Source: an uncultured Lachnospiraceae bacterium
GTDB taxonomy: Bacteria; Bacillota_A; Clostridia; Lachnospirales; Lachnospiraceae
Direction of reading: 5' to 3'
DNA length: 11,469 nucleotides
Assembly: GCA_900553635.1 (NCBI GenBank)
Contig: USDU01000063.1
Span: 1 to 11,469 of the forward strand
Part shown: piece by piece, positions 1-5,915 of the stretch
How positions within the stretch are numbered: the first letter of the stretch is position 1
How the letters are laid out: each line of letters opens with the position of its first letter
The notes under the pieces: generated by a model
Seen by the model: the letters and a program-made list of their open reading frames with translations, nothing else
Database searches by the model: none
What the model was told of the DNA's origin: nothing
Position numbers and translations under genes: made by a program

Positions 1-55
1 CCCAAGCGCTGAAGTTCTCCTTGTCAAAAAGTTCTTTTATATTATCAAATTTCAT
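1..55 (-). CDS. Unrecognised protein, N-terminal fragment (cut by window edge)
   Basis: Only the first 18 codons are present, reading MKFDNIKELFDKENFSAW before the window ends. The start is well supported: a GGAGG ribosome binding site (61-65) lies 5 nt upstream of the ATG, and a sigma-A-like promoter lies further upstream (104-132). The fragment is hydrophilic with no signal peptide at the very start. Its opening loosely resembles some PaaI-like thioesterases, but 18 residues are too few to assign a family, so no function is claimed. It lies downstream of the DUF5688 gene on the same strand but has its own promoter, so it may be an independent unit. Confidence 0.6.
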   Translation of the reverse strand, partial: MKFDNIKELFDKENFSAW

Positions 56-79
56 AGTTGCCTCCAAGCAGTTTTCACT

Positions 80-168
80 TTGTAACAATTTCGTAACAAA
101 TCGATTGTAACAAACTTGAGCCAAAAAGGCAACCGTAAATTGTGATAAATTTGTGAAAATTGTGTAAC
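80..168. repeat. Cluster of TTGTnACAA-like short repeats around a promoter
   Basis: On the plus strand TTGTAACAA occurs at 80-88 and 105-113, with a close copy TCGTAACAA at 91-99. Degenerate relatives TTGTGATAA (140-148), TTGTGAAAA (151-159) and TTGTGTAAC (160-168) follow. TTGTnACAA is nearly self-complementary, so each copy could be a small dyad. The first three surround the -10 and early leader of the left-edge gene; the second three lie between its -35 and the end of the DUF5688 gene. The arrangement suggests an operator array, but the factor is unknown and AT-richness could inflate the similarity of the weaker copies. Confidence 0.45.
104..132 (-). promoter_or_regulatory. Sigma-A-like promoter for the gene at the left edge
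   Basis: On the minus strand a -35 TTGCCT (127-132) and a -10 TACAAT (104-109) are separated by exactly 17 nt. The predicted transcription start near 97 gives a leader of about 42 nt before the ATG. The promoter is embedded in a cluster of TTGTnACAA-like repeats: one overlaps the -10 and two lie in the early leader, a position where a bound repressor would block transcription. Confidence 0.6.
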
Positions 169-173
169 GCCTT

Positions 174-1064
174 TCAAAAATCAATCATTTCCAGGCGTCT
201 TGTCTCTTCCGAATAGAGATAAACCGTATCCGACAGTACTTCCGTACTGCGCACCTGGGTCCGGTTCATTTCCTGCACCAGGGCGCACAGCTCCCGGCTG
301 TCGCCCACTGCGGAAGCCGGAATCAGAATCACTTCGTGGACGCTGCTGGGAATCAGATAATAGCTTTCCTCCAGCCGCCGGAAGCATTCTCCCAGGGCTC
401 CGTCGTAGAGCAGGCAGGCCGCCCCAAAGGATTTCCGGCTGTTGGTCAGCACATACATGGGGACGCCTGCGTATTCCGGCTCCTGCTTTCCTTCCGACAG
501 CTCGTAAATCATATCCTCCATGCTGACCAGTCTCTTTGGCAGCAGTTTTTCCGTATTCTCCTTCGCCGCCTCATAGAGCCAGGATGTATTTTTGCCCCAG
601 AGCTCCAGATGGCTGTTACGAATCAACACTGTGGCATGTCCCACCGGAGTATCCGTCAGCAGGCTGTAGAATACCACTGCCAAATCAAGAAAGGGCAGAT
701 GGGGAATCTCCTGTAAAAGCTCCCGGTTTTTCTCATAATTGATGAGTCGATAGGCCACCGTGGGCCGCACCCGTTCCGGTTCCCGGAAGAAATCCACGTC
801 AAAATGCTCCTCAAAGTCTGAATCTTCACAGCATTCCAGAATCTGATCACAGATCCCCCGAAGGGATCTGCCGTCCAGATACTCCCTGTAATAGGAATCC
901 AGATAAATCATGGGCGCTACCCGTTTCCCCTCTTTGCGTACTGAGAGTCCGTCCATGATGATTCCATTGTTTTTCTCCAGTGGAATCAGCTGCAGTCTGG
1001 TTCCACCGGGCAAAGATTCACGAAGGAAGCCTGTCACGGAACCCACAAATTCCTGATAGTTCAT
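174..1064 (-). CDS. DUF5688 family protein
   Basis: This is a 296-residue protein of unknown function that I place in DUF5688, a family seen mainly in Lachnospiraceae and relatives. Supporting segments are the N-terminal KNNGIIMDGLSV (31-42), IYLDSYYREYLDG (53-65), the NYEKNREL stretch (109-116) leading into a hydrophobic LPFLDLAVVFYSLL core, a LELWG segment (153-157) and the C-terminal MYVLTNSRKSFGAACLLYDG (203-222) with IPSSVHEVILIPAS (238-251). The last part is faintly reminiscent of DUF1444/YtpQ proteins. There is no signal peptide or membrane helix, so it is probably cytoplasmic. The start follows AGAAAGGA (1072-1079) by 7 nt, and a good promoter lies about 110 nt upstream. It appears monocistronic. 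No terminator hairpin is obvious after its stop. No function is assigned. Confidence 0.85.
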   Translation of the reverse strand: MNYQEFVGSVTGFLRESLPGGTRLQLIPLEKNNGIIMDGLSVRKEGKRVAPMIYLDSYYREYLDGRSLRGICDQILECCEDSDFEEHFDVDFFREPERVRPTVAYRLINYEKNRELLQEIPHLPFLDLAVVFYSLLTDTPVGHATVLIRNSHLELWGKNTSWLYEAAKENTEKLLPKRLVSMEDMIYELSEGKQEPEYAGVPMYVLTNSRKSFGAACLLYDGALGECFRRLEESYYLIPSSVHEVILIPASAVGDSRELCALVQEMNRTQVRSTEVLSDTVYLYSEETRRLEMIDF

Positions 1065-1177
1065 AATATTTTCCTTTCTTAACTACGTTTCGTATGCTTC
1101 TCTTTCGTGTTTTTATCTTTTTTTCGTTCCCGGGGAAGGATGCAGCGACGCGCTGCTGAAATTTTGAAGTTGTTCTC

Positions 1178-1206
1178 ATTATACTGGGAGAGTTTTCCTT
1201 TTGCAA
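1178..1206 (-). promoter_or_regulatory. Sigma-A promoter of the DUF5688 gene
   Basis: Minus-strand -35 TTGCAA (1201-1206) and a perfect -10 TATAAT (1178-1183) are spaced by 17 nt. The expected start near 1171 gives a leader of about 107 nt, long for a simple gene. The leader contains a compact GCAGCG/CGCTGC hairpin with a 3-nt loop (1142-1156), not followed by a T-run, so it is not a terminator. Confidence 0.75.
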
Positions 1207-1249
1207 GGAGTTTATAAAAATTTCATTTTTAACTTTTTTCATTTTTTGC

Positions 1250-1278
1250 TTGCACACCGGCAAGTTTTGTTGTAATAT
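1250..1278 (+). promoter_or_regulatory. Sigma-A promoter of tRNA-Arg
   Basis: Plus-strand -35 TTGCAC (1250-1255) and -10 TAATAT (1273-1278) are separated by 17 nt. Transcription would begin near 1285, about 11 nt before the mature tRNA 5' end. It diverges from the DUF5688 promoter about 45 nt away. Confidence 0.65.
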
Positions 1279-1295
1279 AGATAGGTAGCTGATAT

Positions 1296-1368
1296 GCATC
1301 TGTAGCTCAGTGGATAGAGCACTGGCCTCCGACGCCAGGTGCCGCTAGTTCGAATCTAGTCAGATGCA
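1296..1368 (+). tRNA. tRNA-Arg, anticodon CCG
   Basis: The 73-nt sequence folds into a complete cloverleaf. The acceptor stem GCATCTG/CAGATGC pairs perfectly, the D arm is GCTC/GAGC, and the anticodon stem CTGGC/GCCAG closes a seven-base loop CTCCGAC that places CCG at positions 34-36. The T arm GCTAG/CTAGT encloses TTCGAAT. The anticodon reads CGG, hence arginine. The discriminator base is A and no CCA is encoded, so the 3' end must be added enzymatically. A promoter lies just upstream and a strong intrinsic terminator 17 nt downstream, so this is a single-gene tRNA transcript. Confidence 0.97.
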
Positions 1369-1384
1369 CTTCATTATACGTTTT

Positions 1385-1422
1385 CCGCGCCGCTGTCCTT
1401 CGGGATGGCGGCGCGGTTTTTT
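1385..1422 (+). terminator. Intrinsic terminator of the tRNA-Arg gene
   Basis: A 9-bp perfect GC stem CCGCGCCGC (1385-1393)/GCGGCGCGG (1408-1416) is followed by six T residues (1417-1422). The apical part has a further TCC-TTCG-GGA pairing with a stable TTCG loop. Confidence 0.93.
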
Positions 1423-1462
1423 GCTCTATAGGAAATACCCTATCGAATAGAATCCCAGACAT

Positions 1463-1499
1463 AAAGAGGAGTCCCGCTTTCCGCGAACCCCCTCTTTTT
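1463..1499. terminator. Probable bidirectional terminator between tRNA-Arg and efp
   Basis: The arms AAAGAGG (1463-1469) and CCTCTTT (1491-1497) pair, with possible further GC pairing inside. Read on the plus strand the hairpin ends in TTTTT; read on the minus strand it ends in TTTAT. It sits 32 nt beyond the efp stop, so it most likely ends the efp transcript and backs up the tRNA terminator. Confidence 0.5.
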
Positions 1500-1530
1500 A
1501 TATGAACTGACTTTATTACAATCTGATAAC

Positions 1531-2088
1531 TTAGACTCTGGACAGATACTCGCCTGTACGGGTATCGATCTTGATCTTGTCGCCCTGCTCTACGAACAGC
1601 GGTACGTATACAACTGCGCCTGTCTCTACAGTAGCCGGCTTGGTTGCGCCTGTAGCTGTGTCGCCCTTGAAGCCCGGCTCGGTCTCGGTGATCTCCAGCT
1701 CTACGAAGAGAGGCGGCTCAACCGCAAATACGTTGCCATTGTAGGAACATACCTTAACCATCTCGTTCTCTTTTACGAACTTCAGGGAATCTCCGATATC
1801 ATCCTTGTTCAGAGCGATCTGATCGTAGTTCTCTGTGTTCATGAAGTTGTACAGATCTCCGTCGTTATACAGATACTGCATCTCTACACGGTCGATTCTT
1901 GCTGCCGGGAACTTCTCGGTCGGACGGAAGGTCTTCTCAACCACGCCGCCGTTGATGATGTTCTTCAGCTTTGTTCTTACGAAAGCCGCGCCCTTACCCG
2001 GCTTTACATGCTGGAACTCCATGATCTGATATACGTTGCCTTCAATCTCAAGTGTAACGCCGTTTCTAAAATCTCCTGCTGAAATCAT
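1531..2088 (-). CDS. efp: Translation elongation factor P
   Basis: EF-P binds between the P and E sites of ribosomes stalled on consecutive prolines and speeds peptide bond formation. The 185-residue length from this start is normal for the family. The N-terminal KOW-like domain runs from [17 protein letters not shown], and the tip loop [10 protein letters not shown] puts Lys32 at the position that is modified in many bacteria (a lysine derivative in enterobacteria, 5-aminopentanol in Bacillus). The two OB domains follow, with the C-terminal [17 protein letters not shown] ending typical of EF-P. The frame stays open 25 codons further upstream, but the chosen ATG follows AGGAGG (2099-2104) and matches the family N-terminus, so the extension is leader. 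Its own promoter lies at 2177-2205, and it follows the M24 peptidase gene as in other Firmicutes. Neither an EF-P modification enzyme nor a polyproline target is nearby. Confidence 0.97.
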   Translation of the reverse strand: MISAGDFRNGVTLEIEGNVYQIMEFQHVKPGKGAAFVRTKLKNIINGGVVEKTFRPTEKFPAARIDRVEMQYLYNDGDLYNFMNTENYDQIALNKDDIGDSLKFVKENEMVKVCSYNGNVFAVEPPLFVELEITETEPGFKGDTATGATKPATVETGAVVYVPLFVEQGDKIKIDTRTGEYLSRV

Positions 2089-2176
2089 ATTAAAATTTCC
2101 TCCTAATGTCTTAAGCGCAACCCTCTGCGCATGAAAATTTAACTTGTAACTGCTCGCACACAATTACCTAAATTGT

Positions 2177-2205
2177 ATTCTATAATAAAACCGTCGCTTT
2201 TTCAA
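2177..2205 (-). promoter_or_regulatory. Sigma-A promoter of efp
   Basis: Minus-strand -35 TTGAAA (2200-2205) and -10 TAGAAT (2177-2182) are separated by 17 nt, in the spacer after the M24 peptidase gene. The start near 2170 gives a leader of about 80 nt before the efp ATG. No terminator is seen between the peptidase gene and this promoter, so read-through from upstream is also possible. Confidence 0.65.
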
Positions 2206-2224
2206 GACTTTTCTGCATCCATTC

Positions 2225-3298
2225 CTATACTTCTGTCAATTCTTTTGGCGAATGGGTCAGATTGCGGATGCCGTTCTCTGTAAGAACCACCATATCCTCG
2301 ATGCGGACGCCCCCAAAATCCGGGATGTAGATACCGGGCTCCACGGTCTCGATCATGCCCGGACGCAGCACATGTCCGTCCTTGGGCGACAGGGCCGGCT
2401 TCTCATGAATCTCCAGTCCCACGGAATGCCCTAGGGAATGACCAAAATACTGCCCGTAGCCTGCCTTCTCTATGACGTCCCTGGCCAGCCTGTCGCCCTC
2501 GGCGCAGGTCATGCCCGGGCGCAGACCTTTTAATGCAGTCAACTGTGCCTTCAGCACCACGTTGTAGACCTCTTTTTGTCGCTCGCTTGCTTTTCCAATG
2601 ACCACGGTACGGGTCATATCAGAACAGTAGCCATGATACCGGCAGCCGAAATCCATGGTCACAAAGTCGCCTGCTTCCAGCTTTTTCTCTGAAGGGACCG
2701 CATGGGGCATGGCCGAATGATATCCTGAAGCCACGATGGTATCGAAGCTGGTTCCCTCTGCTCCGTGGCTTCGCATATAGTATTCCAGCTTGGCCGCGAT
2801 TTCCAGCTCAGTGACGCCCGGCTTCAGTTCATTTAAAATATAGGAAAATGCCGCGTCGCCGATGCTCTCTGCCTTCTCCATCCACTGCAGTTCCTGCTCA
2901 TTTTTAATCACACGAAGCTCCGACAGGCTGTCGCCCAGCATAAACCAGTGCTCCGGCCCAAAGCCCGATTTCTTCCAGAGGCTGTTCCAGGTACCGTAAA
3001 GCATGGCATTTTCCTCAAAGCCCAGGCGCTCCACACCGTCTTCCCGAAGAAGCTCGCCAAGCATCACGCCATAGCTCCGCTCCCGGCTCATGGTCTGAAC
3101 CTCACATCCTTTTCCTTCCTCTTCCGCCTGCAGGGTATAGCGGCTATCCGTCAGAATCACTTTCCGCTCCGGAGTCAGGTACAGATAACTCTCCGTGCCC
3201 GCAAAGCCGCTGAGATAGCGGATATTGGCTGGAGAGGATACAAGCGCCGCGTCCACATTTTTTTCCTTTAAAAGCTCCGATATCTTCTCTGCTGTCAT
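2225..3298 (-). CDS. M24B Xaa-Pro peptidase (aminopeptidase P / YqhT type)
   Basis: A 357-residue cytoplasmic metallopeptidase expected to remove the N-terminal residue ahead of proline, or to split Xaa-Pro dipeptides. An N-terminal creatinase-like domain (about 1-130) precedes the pita-bread catalytic domain. All five metal ligands are visible: Asp216 (MDFG), Asp227 (SDMTRT), His291 (first His of HSVGLEIHE), Glu320 (TVEPG) and Glu334 (VRIED). His298 is the likely proton-shuttling histidine. Length and motifs match the short Firmicutes YqhT-type enzymes rather than the 440-residue PepP of E. coli. The ATG overlaps the stop of the upstream HAD gene in an ATGA, implying translational coupling. 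It is followed by efp; the link to proline-containing peptides is suggestive only. The aminopeptidase versus prolidase distinction cannot be settled by eye. Confidence 0.93.
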   Translation of the reverse strand: MTAEKISELLKEKNVDAALVSSPANIRYLSGFAGTESYLYLTPERKVILTDSRYTLQAEEEGKGCEVQTMSRERSYGVMLGELLREDGVERLGFEENAMLYGTWNSLWKKSGFGPEHWFMLGDSLSELRVIKNEQELQWMEKAESIGDAAFSYILNELKPGVTELEIAAKLEYYMRSHGAEGTSFDTIVASGYHSAMPHAVPSEKKLEAGDFVTMDFGCRYHGYCSDMTRTVVIGKASERQKEVYNVVLKAQLTALKGLRPGMTCAEGDRLARDVIEKAGYGQYFGHSLGHSVGLEIHEKPALSPKDGHVLRPGMIETVEPGIYIPDFGGVRIEDMVVLTENGIRNLTHSPKELTEV

Positions 3299-3798
3299 TT
3301 CTTTGCTTCCCTTCTTTTATAGAAAAACAGCACAATCTTTTCCAGATAGCGCTTCAACACAATCTGAATCTCCTCATGGGGATCGATGGGTTTTGTGAGA
3401 ATCGAGTACATGCCCGTCCGGTTGGCCCCCCATACATCGGTGAAAAGCTGGTCGCCGACAAACAATGTATTGGCCTTATCTGTACCCATGCGGAGCATGC
3501 CCTCCTCGTAGCCCCTCCGGCTTGGCTTGTCCGCTTTGTATACAAAGGGCGTCTCCATGGCGTCCGCGAAAGGACGCACCCGGGGTTCCTTATTATTGGA
3601 AATGAGACAGGTGGCGAAGCCCATCTCGTGAAGCCGCTGAAAGAGCTCCACGCTCTGTGCGGTAGCGGGAGCTCCATGAGGTACCAGGGTATTGTCCACA
3701 TCAAACAGGATGCCGCGGTAGCCCCTGCGATACAGACCTTCAAAATCAATTTCATAGGTGGAATCTACGTATTCTTTCGGGTAAAATGCCTGAAACAA
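3295..3798 (-). CDS. yqeG: YqeG-family HAD-IIIA phosphatase
   Basis: A small HAD phosphatase of the YqeG family, related to the yeast mitochondrial phosphatidylglycerophosphatase Gep4; the physiological substrate in Firmicutes is not certain, and phosphatidylglycerophosphate is one candidate. Counting from the upstream ATG, the HAD motifs are FDVDNTLV (Asp35 nucleophile, Asp37), the serine of ISNNK (Ser69), Lys93 (ADKPS) and the acidic motif VGDQLFTD (Asp118, Asp123). There is no large cap domain. Two starts are possible: ATG at 3804, only 2 nt from its AAGGAG site, and TTG at 3798, with an ideal 8-nt spacer and an N-terminus (MFQAFYPKEYV) like other family members. TTG is preferred, giving 167 residues. 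It follows nrdR closely and overlaps the peptidase gene by 4 nt. Confidence 0.9.
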   Translation of the reverse strand: MFQAFYPKEYVDSTYEIDFEGLYRRGYRGILFDVDNTLVPHGAPATAQSVELFQRLHEMGFATCLISNNKEPRVRPFADAMETPFVYKADKPSRRGYEEGMLRMGTDKANTLFVGDQLFTDVWGANRTGMYSILTKPIDPHEEIQIVLKRYLEKIVLFFYKRREAKK

Positions 3799-3806
3799 AA
3801 TCATTT

Positions 3807-3812
3807 CTCCTT
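3807..3812 (-). promoter_or_regulatory. Ribosome binding site that decides the yqeG start
   Basis: Minus-strand AAGGAG begins one base after the nrdR stop codon. It is 2 nt from the ATG at 3804 but 8 nt from the in-frame TTG at 3798, so the spacing favours the TTG. Confidence 0.6.
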
Positions 3813-3813
3813 A

Positions 3814-4266
3814 CTAATTTCCTAACATTTTCTTCAGCTCGCTTAAGAAGGTATTTACATCCTTAAACTCCCTGTATACAGAGGCAAAGCGCACGTAGGC
3901 CACGGAATCCAGATCCTTTAAGCGATCCATGACCATCTCGCCGATGACAGAGCTTGGAATCTCCCGCTCCTCCCGGTTGAAAATATCACTCTCGATGCCG
4001 TCTATCATGGCATTGATGTTCTTTAAGGGCACCGGCCGCTTGTGGCAGGCTCTTAAGATACCGTCCTCAATCTTACTTCTGTCATAATGCTCCCGGTTGT
4101 TATCCTTCTTTATTACCATGACCGGAATCGTCTCGATCTTCTCATAGGTGGTAAACCGCTTGCCGCATGCGTCGCAGAGACGGCGGCGGCGGATTGAGCT
4201 GTTGTCGTCTGCCGGTCTTGAATCAATCACGCGTGTATTTTCCTGACTGCAAAATGGGCACTTCAT
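3814..4266 (-). CDS. nrdR: Transcriptional repressor NrdR
   Basis: NrdR is a nucleotide-sensing repressor of ribonucleotide reductase genes. The N-terminal zinc ribbon has the four cysteines Cys3, Cys6 (MKCPFC), Cys31 and Cys34 (CDACGKRF), with the basic DNA-contacting stretch SIRRRRL between them. An ATP-cone domain follows from about residue 49 (VMVIKKDNNREHYDRSKIEDGILRAC is its start) to about 140. The length of 150 residues is typical. The frame is open 14 codons further upstream, but the ATG at 4266 is preceded by GGAGG (4275-4279) at 8 nt and gives the canonical MKCPFC start. It is the first gene of nrdR-yqeG-peptidase, read from a strong promoter. No ribonucleotide reductase gene is in the window. 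Confidence 0.97.
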   Translation of the reverse strand: MKCPFCSQENTRVIDSRPADDNSSIRRRRLCDACGKRFTTYEKIETIPVMVIKKDNNREHYDRSKIEDGILRACHKRPVPLKNINAMIDGIESDIFNREEREIPSSVIGEMVMDRLKDLDSVAYVRFASVYREFKDVNTFLSELKKMLGN

Positions 4267-4296
4267 TCCATTATCCTCCGGTTTTTTGATGGTTCC

Positions 4297-4326
4297 AGTA
4301 TAGTACATCTTCTGGTTTTATGTCAA
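4297..4326 (-). promoter_or_regulatory. Strong sigma-A promoter of the nrdR operon
   Basis: A perfect -35 TTGACA (4321-4326) and a -10 TATACT (4297-4302) are spaced by 18 nt on the minus strand. The start near 4290 gives a short leader of about 24 nt. An ATCATT/AATGAT inverted repeat (4326-4331 and 4341-4346) lies immediately upstream of the -35. Confidence 0.8.
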
Positions 4327-4378
4327 TCATTGTCATAGGAAATGATAAGAAATCGCCGGAAAAAGATTTTTAAACTTC

Positions 4379-4407
4379 TGCACATCTCCGTTTCTATTGC
4401 ATAAAAT
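4379..4407 (+). promoter_or_regulatory. Candidate promoter of the YlmC/YmxH gene
   Basis: Two readings of the same stretch are possible. As sigma-A it is TGCACA (4379-4384), 17 nt, TAAAAT (4402-4407). As a sporulation sigma-E-like promoter it is GCACATC (4380-4386), 13 nt, CATAAAAT (4400-4407), the latter close to the CATACAAT-type -10. The product's sporulation association makes the second attractive, but neither -35 is strong. Confidence 0.35.
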
Positions 4408-4438
4408 AATTTAAGAAACTTTCTTCCAGGAGCATCTC

Positions 4439-4690
4439 ATGACTTTCTGTGAACTGCGTGAAAAAGATGTTATTAATATCCATGACTGCAAGCGCCTGGG
4501 CTGTGTATCCGATCTGGTCTTTGATCCCAAAAACGGCTGTATCCTGGCGTTACTTACCACCACCAGCGAAAAGCTCTGGGGTTTCCTGGGGAAAGAAAAT
4601 GAGTGTGAGATTCCCTGGTGTAAGATCCGGCAAATCGGGCCGGACATTATATTGGTTGATATAGATGAAAAGCTGCATAGACAGCCATAA
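4439..4690 (+). CDS. YlmC/YmxH family PRC-barrel protein
   Basis: An 83-residue single-domain PRC-barrel protein of the YlmC/YmxH family, small proteins conserved in endospore formers. The opening MTFCELREKDVINI, then KRLGCVSDLVFDPKNGCILALL and the ending IPWCKIRQIGPDIILVDID follow the family pattern. There is no signal peptide or membrane segment, so it should act in the cytoplasm, perhaps as a small adaptor; its biochemical role is not known. The ATG follows AGGAG (4428-4432) at 6 nt. It diverges from nrdR and is followed directly by a terminator, so it appears monocistronic. It contains three cysteines (CELR, HDCKRLGC) plus CILALL, CEIPWC, more than expected for so short a protein. Confidence 0.88.
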   Translation: MTFCELREKDVINIHDCKRLGCVSDLVFDPKNGCILALLTTTSEKLWGFLGKENECEIPWCKIRQIGPDIILVDIDEKLHRQP

Positions 4691-4702
4691 AGAATGGCCG
4701 CA

Positions 4703-4740
4703 AAAAGGAACTGTATCCAAGTTCTATTCCAGTTCCTTTT
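4703..4740. terminator. Bidirectional intrinsic terminator between converging genes
   Basis: An 11-bp perfect stem AAAAGGAACTG (4703-4713)/CAGTTCCTTTT (4730-4740) with a 16-nt loop. On the minus strand the hairpin runs into TTTTT, ending the BlaI/M56 transcript 42 nt after its stop codon. On the plus strand it ends in TTTTG, 12 nt after the YlmC/YmxH stop. One hairpin therefore serves both converging units. Confidence 0.88.
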
Positions 4741-4781
4741 GTACGCTTTCGCTATTCATTTTCACATTGGCTATTTTCTCT

Positions 4782-5915
4782 TTACCCCATGGGAATCTCC
4801 TTCGGCACCCAGATCCGGCTGCCCTCGTCGATGCCCGGCTGGGTCATCCGCACCCGGATGGTTCCGTCTGGGAACTCATAATTTACCCACACATCGCCGC
4901 CATCCGCGTCTTCCGTCTTCCCTATGCCGCCGGACACGTGCAGAGTCGTCTCCAGTGCCTTCGCCGGTGTGGAAAATGCTTCCCCATAATAAGACGGATA
5001 GGACTCTGCCACATCGTTCTGTACCAGATAGGAAGCGAAGCTGGAATCCAGATCTGCCGTTTCGTCCGTGGGCTTCAGATAATCCGGCTGCCACATCCGG
5101 TAAGCCTCCTCAAATTCTGCAGCACTGGTGATATCATCGTAATATTTCGTTTTCCAGGCCGTCACACGGTAGGTATCCCCGTTCTTTTCCAGTGTAATAT
5201 AATCCTTCCAGGACCACCACAAAGGATCGCTGGTCATGGACGGATAGGTAATCTCTGCCTCTGCATTGCCGTCTCCAATGCTCAGGCTGATGGTCGGGCC
5301 GTCTGCCAGAAATGGGCTGGATACGCCCATGGTCTTGGTCCCGTCTTCCAGCACCTGGATACCCAGGTCGTCACTGTGCTGCAGCACCGGGCTCAACAAT
5401 TCCCAGACGGTATCCGCGTCCCGATTGCCTGCCGCTTCCGCAAAGGTTTTTACCACCTCGTAAATTTTTTCCTCATCACCACCCAGCTTCAGATTTTCAC
5501 CGGATACAAAGGAAGCCGTATCATCTCCGCTGCTCAGTTTTCCGGCCAGAAAGATGGAAGTGGGACCGTCCGCGCCGCCGATGATGTCCTCGTCGAAAGT
5601 CGAAGCCGGATTGGACAGGCAGAACCAGGCTGCGCCCGCCACCAGCGCCACGGCTGCCGCCGCGATTCCTGCCCTGGTCTTTTTATATCGGAGAATATTC
5701 TTAATCCGGCTCTTCACGGAATTCTCTCCGAAAGCCACCGGCGTACCAGTCAGAAACGCGCCCGGTGCGGAAAGCTTCAGCAAGAAGGTACTGTAACGCT
5801 TCTTTTCCTCCGTCCCCCAACTGTTCCAGCACCTGTTCATCGCAGGCCATCTCCATATCCCGGGCCAGCAGTATAAAGGCCAGCCACAGCAGGGGATTGA
5901 ACCAGTGTACCGCAC
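4782..5915 (-). CDS. M56 peptidase, C-terminal membrane anchor and external domain (second frame)
   Basis: The open frame is 377 codons, but about the first 33 residues are the wrong frame of the M56 catalytic region; real homology begins at GTEEKKRYS. It continues through TPVAFGENSVKSRIKNILRYKK, the usual cytoplasmic linker before the last helix in this class, and a membrane helix (about 83-100, AGIAAAAVALVAGAAWFCL). Just outside the membrane lies DIIGGADGPTSIFLAGKL (110-127). A roughly 240-residue external domain follows, rich in acidic and aromatic residues. It is not a penicillin-binding domain: I see no SxxK serine motif of the BlaR1 sensor kind, so the ligand is unlikely to be a beta-lactam. 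No ribosome binding site marks an independent start. Confidence 0.65.
   Translation of the reverse strand: MRYTGSIPCCGWPLYCWPGIWRWPAMNRCWNSWGTEEKKRYSTFLLKLSAPGAFLTGTPVAFGENSVKSRIKNILRYKKTRAGIAAAAVALVAGAAWFCLSNPASTFDEDIIGGADGPTSIFLAGKLSSGDDTASFVSGENLKLGGDEEKIYEVVKTFAEAAGNRDADTVWELLSPVLQHSDDLGIQVLEDGTKTMGVSSPFLADGPTISLSIGDGNAEAEITYPSMTSDPLWWSWKDYITLEKNGDTYRVTAWKTKYYDDITSAAEFEEAYRMWQPDYLKPTDETADLDSSFASYLVQNDVAESYPSYYGEAFSTPAKALETTLHVSGGIGKTEDADGGDVWVNYEFPDGTIRVRMTQPGIDEGSRIWVPKEIPMG

Noticed and set aside
1018..1299. 93-codon minus-strand open frame upstream of the DUF5688 gene
   Set aside because: It spans the DUF5688 promoter and leader, overlaps the tRNA promoter and has a low-complexity lysine-rich translation.
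1296..1368. tRNA-Arg as an integration site for a mobile element
   Set aside because: No integrase and no duplicated tRNA 3' end was found in the flanking sequence, and the neighbours look chromosomal.
2089..2163. N-terminal extension of EF-P
   Set aside because: The 25 extra codons precede a canonical AGGAGG and the conserved [10 protein letters not shown] start; they lie in the transcribed leader.
2089..2176. Riboswitch or structured attenuator in the efp leader
   Set aside because: The leader of about 80 nt shows no strong stem or terminator hairpin and no recognisable riboswitch core.
4264..4273. Two-codon upstream frame ATG GAA TGA overlapping the nrdR start
   Set aside because: It sits inside the ribosome binding site spacer and is best explained as chance.
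4665..5876. 403-codon open frame on the plus strand
   Set aside because: It is antisense to the M56 sensor region, crosses the bidirectional terminator, shows no family resemblance and lacks a suitable ribosome binding site. It is a by-product of the GC-rich minus-strand coding sequence.
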